A stretch of 64,000 nt of DNA from JBHGYD01 sp041920415 (GTDB lineage: Bacteria > Bacillota > Bacilli > Bacillales > Anoxybacillaceae), in the NCBI GenBank assembly GCA_041920415.1, contig JBHGYD010000048.1, forward strand, positions 48,142 through 112,141, in the 5' to 3' direction. Within the stretch, counting starts at the first letter, position 1, and each line of letters begins with the position of its first letter. Shown in pieces: positions 51,614 through 60,100 of this stretch. The notes under the pieces were generated by a model. That model did no database searches. It saw nothing but the letters and a program-made list of their open reading frames with translations, and had not been told where the DNA came from. The position numbers were made by a program, and so were the translations under genes.

Positions 51614-54565
51614 TTACACTGATACTTCTTCTAATAATTTATTAGCTTTAATAAATCCAACTTCAAAAGCATGATCTAATAACTTTTTTATATATTCTCT
51701 ATTTATTTCAGGAATATTTTTTATTCCCAAAGAAGCCATCGTATCCCTACTATCAAAGATCGCTTCAGAATCTCTCGCACCGTCACCGTCTAATTGTGCA
51801 ACCAATAAATTTCTAGCTTCCTCAGAAGTTTCTAGATTTAATACAAATTCTTCATATTCTATCGCATCCATCAATTCTACCTTATACCCCACTTCATTCA
51901 ATAAATCTATAAATTTACGATAATGAATAGGTTCTGGATGATTTACATGATAGACCCGTCTATCATGTTGAGTTTTCAGTACAGAGGTCGTTACAACTTC
52001 ACTAGCAAAATCAATAGGTGTGAAATCGACCATCCAATTTACATCAGGAGCTTTTTCAACTAATATCATTAATTTCATCATCCGATAAAATGCATTACTA
52101 TCAATGTTCTCCTGGAATACTCCATCAGATGCTCTTCCCGTTAAATTTCCCATTCTATATATAAATGTTTGATAGCCTTCTTTGACTTTATCTAAAACTA
52201 ATCTCTCAGCTTTTAATTTCGTGTCTGTATACACATTATTTAACTGCAAATCTTCCGGAATATTGGTTTTTTCTTCTAACTCCATCCACTTTCCTTCTAA
52301 TAGTAAATCTTCCACAATTCCTACCGTTGAAATATGATGGAATACCAAATCAGGATTCACATCCAATAATTCTAACATATGTTTCGTACCTTCGACATTG
52401 ATTTTCTCAAAATGCTCCCGCTCTCCAAAATGTCGAACATCCGCAGCACTATGTATAACAGCATCAATGTTGAAGGCTAACTCCTTAAACTTGTCTTCAG
52501 ACAACCCTAAAAATCTCTGCGTTAAGTCTCCATTCACCACATGAATATACTCATTCATCCCCATGTTAAAATATTTATTCAACTTTTCTTTCAATCGCTC
52601 TTCCGGTTGGTTTCCTCGCACAATCACATATGTATGAATTTTCATATCGGTCAATCTTTTCAATAAGTGGCTACCTAGGAATCCAGTTGCCCCTGTTAAT
52701 ACTACACTCTTTACTTTTGGTAAGATCTTATCTACTTTCAACACAGGATATTCTTTTAATTGTACAAATTTTGTTTCTTTCACTTGAACCTCTTTTTTAT
52801 GCTCTTCTAATGCTTTTGCGGCTAATTTTTCTACTGTGCGCAATTCAAAGAAATCTTTGATGGATAGTCCTCTATACTTTTTCTTAATTTCCGCTAATAC
52901 TTCAATAATTTTTAAAGAATGGCCACCAACCTCAAAGAAATCTTCTTTTACCCCGATTCCTTCAATGTTTAATACCCTTTTCCATGCATTTAAAATGTCT
53001 TCCTCTACTTGATTTCTAGGATTTACAATGTCGTTGGTTACTAATACCACTCGATCCGCTTCAGTCATCGCTAATTTTTTTCTATCTACTTTTCCTGTAG
53101 GAGCAAAAGGCAACTCTCCAATTCTTTTCATTTTAGAAGGAATCATATAACTCGGAAGATTCTTTTTTAACTCGTTGATAATAAAAGCAGGATCCACCAC
53201 ATCCGTAGAAGTGTAAAAAGCTTTTAATATTTTCTCCCCGTCGTCTTCTTCTACGACTACTACAGCGTCATGAATTCCTTCAATCTGACACATCCGATTC
53301 TCAATTTCAGCAATCTCAATACGATGTCCTCTAATTTTTACTTGAGTATCTTTTCTATCGATAAACACCAAGTTCCCATCTTCTAATTCTTTTACGAGAT
53401 CTCCAGATTTGTATACCATTCCTTCAAAAATATCCTCAAAAGGATTCTTAATAAACACTTCTGCTGTTTTCTCTGGTTTATTCAAATAACCCAAAGATAT
53501 CCCTACAGATGCAATCCACAATTCACCAATCTCGCCTACTTTACATCTCTCTCCTTTTTCATTCACTACATATAACTTAGTACCATCAATCGCTTTTCCA
53601 ATTGGAACACTATACATATTTTCATCAATTTCATCAGGTACCTCATAATACGAAGCGGCTACCGTCGTTTCCGTTGGACCATATAAATTAAGTAATGTCG
53701 TTTCATTTCCAAACTGCTTTTTAAAGTTTCTTACAACCTCACCCGTTAACAATTCTCCTGCTACTCCTACAACCCTTACCTTTCCAAATTTCCGCTCTCC
53801 ATGTGTTTTAGCATATTTCGAAAACTGGTTAAAAAATACAGTCGGTAAAGCAGGAATAACAGTAATTCCTTCTCTATCGATGGTTTTAAGAAAATGTTCA
53901 GCAGACATTCTTTCCTCATCATCAATTAAATATAGAGTCGAACCATTGAATAAGGAAACAAATGTTTCGTATACAGAAGCATCAAAACTAAACGTCGCAA
54001 ACTGTAATACTCGATCTTCCGGTCTTATATCGTACACTCTCTGTATCCAAGAAGCTAAATTTAATACCCCAACATGTCTCAATAAAGTACCTTTAGGATT
54101 GCCGGTCGTACCCGATGTATAAATCACATAAGCTAAATCATTCTCTTGAATGTCTACCGATACATCTTCATCATTGTCACCTAAACGATCCAGCAATATA
54201 TTTTTCGATCTTACATTTAGTTTTTTAATTTTTTCTAACCAATCCGATTTCGTTATCAAAAATGGTGATTGAGTATCTTCGATAATATATCGGTTTCTTT
54301 CTTCAGGATGTGCTGGATCTAATGCTACATACACTCCACCAGCTTTTAAGATGCCTAAAATGGACACTACGGTATCAACGCTTCTTTTTAGAAAAATACT
54401 TACAAATTGTCCTTTTTTTAGTCCGTTTTTTACTAATTCCACAGCTACACGTGACGATTCTTTATCTAGTTCTTTATATGTTAAATATCGAGCCTTATCT
54501 TTAATCGCGATATGATCTGGGAATTTTTCTACAGATAATCGAAATCCTTCTACAATATTTTTCAT
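51614..54565 (-). CDS. Monomodular NRPS: adenylation - carrier - thioester reductase (A-T-R)
   Basis: A 983-residue single-module synthetase. Adenylation (residues ~10-500): YTSGTTGNPKG 150-160, FDASV 194-198, NLYGPTETT 293-301, YKSGDL 385-390, QVKIRGHRIE 408-417, PTGKVDRKKL 489-498 (Lys492 or nearby). Carrier domain ~515-590 with Ser550 in EVGGHSLKII. Reductase ~620-983: LTGATGFLGSHLL near 623, Ser746, Tyr779 and Lys783 as SDR triad. No condensation domain, so it should activate one amino or carboxylic acid and release it as an aldehyde or alcohol. The conserved Asp at A4 (Asp195) is the usual alpha-amine contact, suggesting an amino acid; I cannot decode side-chain preference. ATG 54565 has GGAGGG upstream. 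It sits between a chemoreceptor and a phosphopantetheinyl transferase. Confidence 0.93.
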   Translation of the reverse strand: MKNIVEGFRLSVEKFPDHIAIKDKARYLTYKELDKESSRVAVELVKNGLKKGQFVSIFLKRSVDTVVSILGILKAGGVYVALDPAHPEERNRYIIEDTQSPFLITKSDWLEKIKKLNVRSKNILLDRLGDNDEDVSVDIQENDLAYVIYTSGTTGNPKGTLLRHVGVLNLASWIQRVYDIRPEDRVLQFATFSFDASVYETFVSLFNGSTLYLIDDEERMSAEHFLKTIDREGITVIPALPTVFFNQFSKYAKTHGERKFGKVRVVGVAGELLTGEVVRNFKKQFGNETTLLNLYGPTETTVAASYYEVPDEIDENMYSVPIGKAIDGTKLYVVNEKGERCKVGEIGELWIASVGISLGYLNKPEKTAEVFIKNPFEDIFEGMVYKSGDLVKELEDGNLVFIDRKDTQVKIRGHRIEIAEIENRMCQIEGIHDAVVVVEEDDGEKILKAFYTSTDVVDPAFIINELKKNLPSYMIPSKMKRIGELPFAPTGKVDRKKLAMTEADRVVLVTNDIVNPRNQVEEDILNAWKRVLNIEGIGVKEDFFEVGGHSLKIIEVLAEIKKKYRGLSIKDFFELRTVEKLAAKALEEHKKEVQVKETKFVQLKEYPVLKVDKILPKVKSVVLTGATGFLGSHLLKRLTDMKIHTYVIVRGNQPEERLKEKLNKYFNMGMNEYIHVVNGDLTQRFLGLSEDKFKELAFNIDAVIHSAADVRHFGEREHFEKINVEGTKHMLELLDVNPDLVFHHISTVGIVEDLLLEGKWMELEEKTNIPEDLQLNNVYTDTKLKAERLVLDKVKEGYQTFIYRMGNLTGRASDGVFQENIDSNAFYRMMKLMILVEKAPDVNWMVDFTPIDFASEVVTTSVLKTQHDRRVYHVNHPEPIHYRKFIDLLNEVGYKVELMDAIEYEEFVLNLETSEEARNLLVAQLDGDGARDSEAIFDSRDTMASLGIKNIPEINREYIKKLLDHAFEVGFIKANKLLEEVSV

Positions 54566-54616
54566 TTGATGCCCTCCATCTTGTTGAATAAACAAAACCC
54601 CTATAGGAGATTTCAA

Positions 54617-56362
54617 TTATATGTTAAATTGATCACTAAGTTTTTCTAATTCTTTTGATGTTTCTTTTAAGTAACTCACTGTCTCTTTTATATTCTCAAA
54701 CGAAGCTTCTTGTTCCTGGATATTTTCTACAATATCATCATATCCTCTAGTAATATTTTCAGCGTTACTTGACAATTCAACTATCGTGGCAGTCGATTCT
54801 TCAACTCCTGCAGAAATTTGTTGAGAAGAAGAAGAGACTACTTGCAATTTATTAGCTACTTCCAATATAGATTCATAAATCTTCCCAAATACTTCATTTG
54901 TACTTTCTGTAATTTCAATACCTTCATTCACATTATTCTTTATGATTTCCATAGAATCTACTACTTTATTTACTTGTTCTTTTACTTTATCAATCAGTTT
55001 TTGTATGCCCTCTACTGAGTTTGCGGATTGCTCCGATAATTTTTTCACTTCATTTGCTACTACAGCAAATCCTTTCCCATGCTCACCTGCTCTAGCAGCC
55101 TCAATAGAAGCATTTAATGCCAATAAATTTGTATTATTTGCAATATTGGTTATTACTTGTAATATTTCTTGAATTTCATCCGACACGGTAACAAGCTCGT
55201 TTATTGCTTTATTGGAGTTTTCTACATTATGATTAATCTTCTCCATCTGTTCTACAACTGTACCAGTAGACTTTTTCCCTTTTTCAGAAAGCTTTGTTAC
55301 CTCTTCAGAAAGCTCATAAACTTCATTTGTATAATTTGCAATGCTAGTTATTTCTTTAGAAATCTGCTCCATCGAAGCCGCAGATTCATTAATAGATTTA
55401 GCTTGTTGTTTTAATAATTCTTGTACCATTTCTACCGAATTTGTAATATTGTTAGCTGCTTTATAACTTGTTTCAAACGATGCATAAAGCCTTTCTGAAT
55501 TCTCAGCAACCTCTTTCGAAGTATGTCGTATTCTACTTACCATACCTTTTAATACATTGATCATCCTATTAAACTTTTGATTAACTTGGCCTAACTCATC
55601 TTTTCCTTCTCTCACTGAAATATTCAAGTTCCCTTTACTTGCTTCTTCAATACCTTCCATTAAATTGGTTAACGGCTTTAATGAAACTTTTAATAATAAG
55701 TATTGCCCTACAATGAGTAACATTAAAATAACAATTAACGAGATTCCTGATTTGAACAATAAATCTTTTTGCCCTTTCGCTATGTTTGAAGCATCTATGT
55801 CAGCTCCAAAATAAGCAAATACCTCACCTTCGCTATTTGTAATCGGATATAAAATTGTCATCCAAGTACCTATATCATCTTTATAGACTTTAGTAAATTG
55901 AACTTTCTTTTCTTTCTTTAATTTCTTAATTGCTTCCACTACCACATCAGGCTGAGCATACATATCCCCTACTTTTAACCCTTCTTTTTGCAATATTTCC
56001 CATATTTTAGTAGGATACGCCACTAACGATGTTTCATTTCCATTCTTCCCCGACAATTCAGTACCAAATATGTACCCTTGAGCAATATTCGGATTATATT
56101 CACTTAACTGGTCAAATAAATTTGTTAACTCTTGATGTTCTTTACTTTTTATATCTTCCGTTTTAGAAGCTTTTTCTACTTTATCGGCATCTATCTTCTT
56201 CATCCAAGCTTTTGTAATTTCTTCCGATTGCTGTTTTAACTGATTTTCTAACAAATTACCTTGGATAATATAACCTATCCCAATAAGTGATACTCCTACA
56301 ATCACAACACTCACGATCGAAAATAGCATGTTCTTGGTGAAAAATTTCATGTTTTTTAACAC
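54617..56362 (-). CDS. Methyl-accepting chemotaxis protein, first gene of the A-T-R operon
   Basis: A 581-residue chemoreceptor. TM1 (about 10-33), an extracellular PAS/Cache-like sensor (35-200, with WMTILYPITNSEGEVFAYFG and ADIDAS), TM2 (205-228), HAMP (SLKPLTNLMEGIEEASKGN), then a signalling domain with tip NLLALNASIEAARAGEHGKG FAVVANEVKKLSEQSANS (quoted in two parts). GTG 56362 has AGGAGG eight bases upstream. The synthetase start is 51 bases beyond its stop, with no terminator, so co-transcription is likely. The region is more AT-rich than the catabolic genes. Confidence 0.92.
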   Translation of the reverse strand: MLKNMKFFTKNMLFSIVSVVIVGVSLIGIGYIIQGNLLENQLKQQSEEITKAWMKKIDADKVEKASKTEDIKSKEHQELTNLFDQLSEYNPNIAQGYIFGTELSGKNGNETSLVAYPTKIWEILQKEGLKVGDMYAQPDVVVEAIKKLKKEKKVQFTKVYKDDIGTWMTILYPITNSEGEVFAYFGADIDASNIAKGQKDLLFKSGISLIVILMLLIVGQYLLLKVSLKPLTNLMEGIEEASKGNLNISVREGKDELGQVNQKFNRMINVLKGMVSRIRHTSKEVAENSERLYASFETSYKAANNITNSVEMVQELLKQQAKSINESAASMEQISKEITSIANYTNEVYELSEEVTKLSEKGKKSTGTVVEQMEKINHNVENSNKAINELVTVSDEIQEILQVITNIANNTNLLALNASIEAARAGEHGKGFAVVANEVKKLSEQSANSVEGIQKLIDKVKEQVNKVVDSMEIIKNNVNEGIEITESTNEVFGKIYESILEVANKLQVVSSSSQQISAGVEESTATIVELSSNAENITRGYDDIVENIQEQEASFENIKETVSYLKETSKELEKLSDQFNI

Positions 56363-56394
56363 TTTTGTTTCCTCCTAAAAAGTAATATTTATTT

Positions 56395-57282
56395 ATGTAA
56401 ATGCTTGTCCGCTACTTGAAGTTAGTTCCTCTGCTACAGCTGTAATAGTTTCAATTTTTGAGGAAACAGCAGCAATGGCTTCAATAATCTCATAAAATGA
56501 TTTGCCTGTATTATATAAATTCAGATTGAAAAACCGGCATAAGCAAAACCGTTTGAGTCGACTGAAAGAACGATCAAAACGGTTTGCATATGTCGAAAAA
56601 TCAATCTGTATTTATATAGATAAAACACTGTACCGGAATTGACTGCTTCAATTGCACTTTCCATCTTCAAAAACTGCCTTCAATTTGGTTGCACAATGGT
56701 TTTCGCAGCTTGATTCGCTTGTTCTGCCATCTTTCGCACTTCTTCAGATACAACAGCAAATCCTTTTTCATGCGTTCCAGCTTTTGTAGCCTCGATGGCC
56801 ACGTTTAATGCCAACAAGCTTGTTTGATCGGCAAATGGTGAGTTTCTCGTTTAGCTGTGTCTTGTGTATGATGTACCAAATGTTCTGCTGAATGCTGTAA
56901 ATCGACGGAAGCGGTAGAAATTCCACTAATCATTGATTTTAATTCATGTACCATATACAAAGTATTTGTTAATTCACCGATTTCATCAGAACAATTGGTT
57001 TCTAAAACAATATCAAAAGTTTCCTTCACGAAGTTTATGAACAGTTTTAGTAAGTTTTTAAAGGTTTTGCTAAGTAACGTGCGAGTAAATAAACAAAAAT
57101 AATAACTAACAGCAAAACTCCGACAGTTAGGAGATTTATTTTCTCCTGTTGCATCATCTTGTAGACGCCAGTAGCATCAAAGTCAGCTCCTATGATCCCT
57201 AGTAATTCCCCCCGAATCTCGATAATTAGTAGAAGAATTGATAAATAATACCACTTAAAAGAACACTGGAACATAGAAATAG
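56395..57282 (-). pseudogene. Decayed chemoreceptor gene, interrupted by a MITE
   Basis: Minus-strand frames give consecutive chemoreceptor parts: ELLGIIGADFDATGVYKMMQ and a second TM (57190-57050), a HAMP-like EIGELTNTLYMVHEL (57000-56940), the tip TSLLALNVAIEATKAGTHEK, GFAVVSEEVRKMAEQANQAA (56830-56700), AIEAVNSGTVL (56665-56630), then after a 112-bp insertion NTGKSFYEIIEAIAAVSSKI (56510-56450). Multiple frameshifts, a missing N-terminus and the insertion show it is dead. It lies directly upstream of the intact receptor, so the two may have been tandem paralogues. Confidence 0.88.
56510..56621. mobile_element. MITE-like inverted-repeat element
   Basis: TATATAAATTCAGATTGA (from 56512) and TCAATCTGTATTTATATA (to 56618) are terminal inverted repeats, and pairing continues inward (GCATAAGCAAAACCGTTT with AAACGGTTTGCATATG), giving ~50-bp arms around a short loop. 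It splits the chemoreceptor reading frame between GTVL and NTGKSF. TA-rich ends would fit an IS630/Tc1-type element; no coding capacity. Confidence 0.75.
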
Positions 57283-57518
57283 AAATGAAAAATCTAAGAT
57301 TATTTTTGTTTGTAAACTTTTCAACAATAATCCACCACAGATAGTTTATGCCAATTAATTATATTATTAAATTTGGTAGCATTTTTTAAAAAATGGAAAA
57401 TTCATTGAAGCTATAGATGGTAAAAGTAACCACTCATCCTAGAACATTATAGAAAAGCACATATAAAAAACAACCAACTTGAGTACTATTCCTATTGTGT
57501 AGACAGTTGGAAAAAACA
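57283..57518. other. AT-rich junction without recognisable gene
   Basis: About 235 bases between the truncated chemoreceptor and the recombinase remnant. No start-to-stop frame, RNA or repeat is recognised; it is probably junction debris. Confidence 0.4.
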
Positions 57519-57611
57519 CCAGAAATTTTACACCGTCTAATTGACCGAATCGAAGTAAACGAAGCTGAGATGCCCCATATTTATTATCGGTTCTCCACTA
57601 CGACATTTTAA
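57519..57611 (+). pseudogene. C-terminal remnant of a large serine recombinase
   Basis: The frame reads PEILHRLIDRIEVNEAEMPH then IYYRFSTTTF and TAA. The LIDRIEV...IxIxYRF ending is characteristic of large serine recombinases (resolvase/integrase of phages and ICEs). Only this end survives. The stop codon is one base from copy 2 of the 105-bp repeat, the place an att site occupies relative to an integrase gene. Confidence 0.7.
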
Positions 57612-57612
57612 T

Positions 57613-57720
57613 AGAAGCAGAAAACCTTTGATTGGTTCCTGCTTCTTCTTTTAAAACGATCTGCGCAACACACTACACACGCGTTGAGTTAACAGTACAT
57701 ATGGGAGTAACATTAGTTCT
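57613..57720 (-). repeat. Copy 2 of the ~105-bp att-like repeat
   Basis: Minus-strand frame NSTRV*CVAQIVLKEEAGTN parallels copies 1 and 3. The shared words CTGCTTCTTCTTTT, GCGCAACACACT, and GGGAGTAACATT (copy 1 GGAGTGACATT) are in the same order. Confidence 0.6.
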
Positions 57721-57874
57721 ATGAATAAATAATGAATTACTTAGACTTGACTCGAGTTTGCCATAAAAAATAGTATGTGTAAGTTCTAATAAGTAAATAA
57801 TTGAACAACGTAATAGAAATTTCGCTATAATATGTATAAATATGTGTAATGTGGAAAAGTGAGGTGTTTACATA

Positions 57875-58138
57875 ATGACTAGTAATGATTTAGGAGTGAT
57901 TATTTTCTTAGGGATTATGGGGTTCTTTTCCCTATTTTCAGCATTAAAGTACAATAAAAGTTTTCATTCGAAGTTTGTTGAGCAAAATTTTGGTTCAGGT
58001 GACCAAGGTGGAGGCCTTTTTCTTCTAAATGCATTAAGACTTCTCTTACCTTATTGGGTTTATAGAGTCATTTTAGCTTTAATAGGAATCAGTTTATTAT
58101 TTGGAGATTTTATACTTATTATGAAGTTGAAAAGTTAA
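57875..58138 (+). CDS. Small membrane protein, unknown
   Basis: An 87-residue protein with two hydrophobic segments (about 6-24 and 62-82) and a hydrophilic middle, KYNKSFHSKFVEQNFGSGDQ. ATG 57875 has GAGGTG ten bases upstream and a TATAAT at 57829 lies in a likely promoter. No family recognised. It stands between mobile-element remnants but is itself intact. Confidence 0.6.
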   Translation: MTSNDLGVIIFLGIMGFFSLFSALKYNKSFHSKFVEQNFGSGDQGGGLFLLNALRLLLPYWVYRVILALIGISLLFGDFILIMKLKS

Positions 58139-58462
58139 ATCCGTTTTATATAGATGAGGAAGCGGTGAAATAACACCCCTCCTCTTTAAATTATAAACAA
58201 AGTTATATCTCAATTAACTTTCTTAAAATTAGTCTCACTACTATATAAATTTTTGCCTCATGAACAAACTCTCTTATCTCTTTAACAGTTTATTAACTTT
58301 CTATGCTGAGGGGGCTATTAACACAGAACAGTTGAACGAATAGCCCATCAACTTTAAGAGTTGGCAAAAATAAAGCCGAAATACAATCCACTTTAGAAAC
58401 TAGAAAAGATACCACAGAACAACTACAAGCCTTTGGCTTTGCAAACCTTGAATTAGGGGAAG
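58139..58462. other. Region upstream of the IS630 remnant
   Basis: Terminator-like AAACAACACC-type sequence is absent; the stretch is AT-rich. From about 58320 it may contain the eroded N-terminal part of the IS630 transposase (GTTGGCAAAAATAAAGCCGA and following), but no clear frame can be traced. Confidence 0.4.
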
Positions 58463-58789
58463 TATGTTCTTTTGGTCTTAGATAACGCTCGGGTTCACCA
58501 TGCTAAACAAATGCAAAAATTTTTGAGTGAACATGAAGATTAAATCATGTTTTTCTTTTTACCACCCTATTCCCCTCAATTAAATCCGATTGAACGTCTT
58601 TGGAAATGGTTGAAGGAGTCTGTCATTGCCAACCGATTCCACAAGGATATTCATGCCATTGGGCAGTCGGTGAACAGCTTTTTAGAGTACATTGAACATC
58701 ATACAGCGCTTAGGGTGTGCTGCTTGAGAAGTCAAAATGTTAAGTTACATTTATATACAAATTTCATCTTGCCATCAGTCGTGACGTAG
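58463..58789 (+). pseudogene. IS630-family transposase remnant (DDE C-terminal part)
   Basis: The frame reads YVLLVLDNARVHHAKQMQKF, LSEHED, a TAA, then IMFFFLPPYSPQLNPIERLW and KWLKESVIANRFHKDIHAI. LDNARxHHA carries the second catalytic Asp and PPYSPxLNPIERLW the catalytic Glu of IS630/Tc1 DDE transposases. The N-terminal half is missing and an internal stop is present. Confidence 0.85.
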
Positions 58790-58859
58790 TAACTCGCCAA
58801 CTTATGGCTTTCCGCGCCATGCTACATTCCCCTTCGGATAAAACGGGTGATGATAGACA

Positions 58860-59080
58860 TTAGTATGAATTTTGCCTACGCTGTTTCCATCCAGCGATTT
58901 CCTTATCTGTCCTTTATGGGCGCACAACATATGTGCTATAATGGTGATCAAACGAACGCCTTCGGAATGGAAGGTGAGCGTAAAAGGTGTCTTGTATGTT
59001 GCTGTCGTTCAGCAAAAACATACAAGTCGATTGAAGCCCCCACTTCAAACGAAGTAAAGTGGCGGATCGTTCACTAGGGG
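58860..59080 (+). mobile_element. IS200/IS605-like right-end remnant with two hairpins
   Basis: CTTGTATGTTGCTG and CAGC-AAA-AACATACAAG form a strong hairpin at 58991-59026. A second, CCCCCACTT/AAGTGGCGG, is at 59037-59065, and TTCAC follows at 59070. A terminal GCCCCCACTTC...GTGGxGG hairpin followed by TTCAC is typical of IS200/IS605-group right ends in bacilli. No tnpA or intact tnpB is present. It ends at the ribosome binding site of the LytTR gene. Confidence 0.4.
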
Positions 59081-59087
59081 TGATAAT

Positions 59088-59735
59088 ATGGATCAATTTA
59101 CCGTTTCTTCTATTATAAAAGTTATGAATGAATTATTTCCTAAAGAAGCGTCTTTCGTGATTTCTGATGATAAGCGCTATATTTATTACCAACCGAGCAA
59201 ACAGATCGATTTAAAAATTCGCCCCGGAGACAAAATCAAACCGGAATCGGTCACTTACAAAGCCTTAACCGTTCAACGGAAAATTGCAGAGCAAAAAGAC
59301 AGCCGTGTTTTTGGCGTACCTTATTTCGGGATATCCGTCCCGATTTTAGATGCTGGCAACTTGAGAGGCTGCGTTACTGCAATATTGCCAAGGAAGCCAA
59401 TGCTTATAATGCCGTATTTAACAATCCGAGTGACGGATCGTTGGCTTCCTGTTCCCTTCGAGAATGTTATCTATTTAGAAGCCCAAAACCGGAAAACATT
59501 CGTAAAATCGAATTATGCGGAAGGCTACCATAAATATAACTTAACAGAACTGGAATTTTCCCTTCCTGATGATATATTTGTTCGGTGCCACAGGTCATAT
59601 ATCGTTAACATTCATCACATTGCGGAGATCCATCCAGATTCGCATTCGACTTTCTTATTGATGATGAAAGACGGCTCAAGAGTGCCTGTCAGCCAAACAT
59701 ATGCAAGCTATTTTCGGAAACTGCTCTGCTTTTAA
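59088..59735 (+). CDS. LytTR-type regulator with N-terminal PAS-like sensor
   Basis: A 215-residue protein. The N-terminal part (about 1-105: FVISDDKRYIYYQPSKQIDL, GVPYFGISVPILDAGNLRGC) looks like a PAS/Cache-related sensory fold without a receiver domain. The C-terminal LytTR DNA-binding domain (about 115-213) contains PFENVIYLEAQNRKTFVKSN and FVRCHRSYIVNIHHIAEIHP. ATG 59088 has AGGGGTGATAAT upstream. A CoA-transferase gene follows 365 bases downstream and may be its target. Confidence 0.85.
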   Translation: MDQFTVSSIIKVMNELFPKEASFVISDDKRYIYYQPSKQIDLKIRPGDKIKPESVTYKALTVQRKIAEQKDSRVFGVPYFGISVPILDAGNLRGCVTAILPRKPMLIMPYLTIRVTDRWLPVPFENVIYLEAQNRKTFVKSNYAEGYHKYNLTELEFSLPDDIFVRCHRSYIVNIHHIAEIHPDSHSTFLLMMKDGSRVPVSQTYASYFRKLLCF

Positions 59736-59834
59736 TGATATAAGCATCTTCCAAAGGGATTTATTCGCCTGCGCATCAAAACAGTTTCTTCCACTGTACA
59801 CTCTTCTTTATTTTTCCAATAAATCCTTTATCTC

Positions 59835-59872
59835 TAAAGAGCTCTCGCAAAGTGAGCTCTTTATTTATTTTC
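59835..59872 (+). terminator. Terminator after the LytTR gene
   Basis: AAAGAGCTC and GAGCTCTTT form a 9-bp stem followed by ATTTATTTT. Confidence 0.82.
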
Positions 59873-60100
59873 CGCAACTATTTCACTGATGCTGTGCAAT
59901 CTATGTATTTATTTTCGTTTATAGATAATGTTTTTTCTCCCTTATTCTCTTTCCACTAGAAGCGGTTTTATAATTTTTCTTCTTTATGTATCAAAAATTC
60001 TTTTTTAATGACAAAGAAAGCCCTTTTATTCCATTTTGAATGATTTTTTACAACTGAATAGATAGAATATTAAAAAAATAACAAAAGAGGTGAGGTCGCA
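59873..60100. other. Upstream region of the CoA-transferase gene
   Basis: A 230-base AT-rich promoter region. CGTTTATAGATAATGTTTTTT at 59924 (in part CGTTTAT and ATGTTT) is a loose match to spaced LytTR half-sites, too weak to call. No clear -35/-10 pair stands out. Confidence 0.35.
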
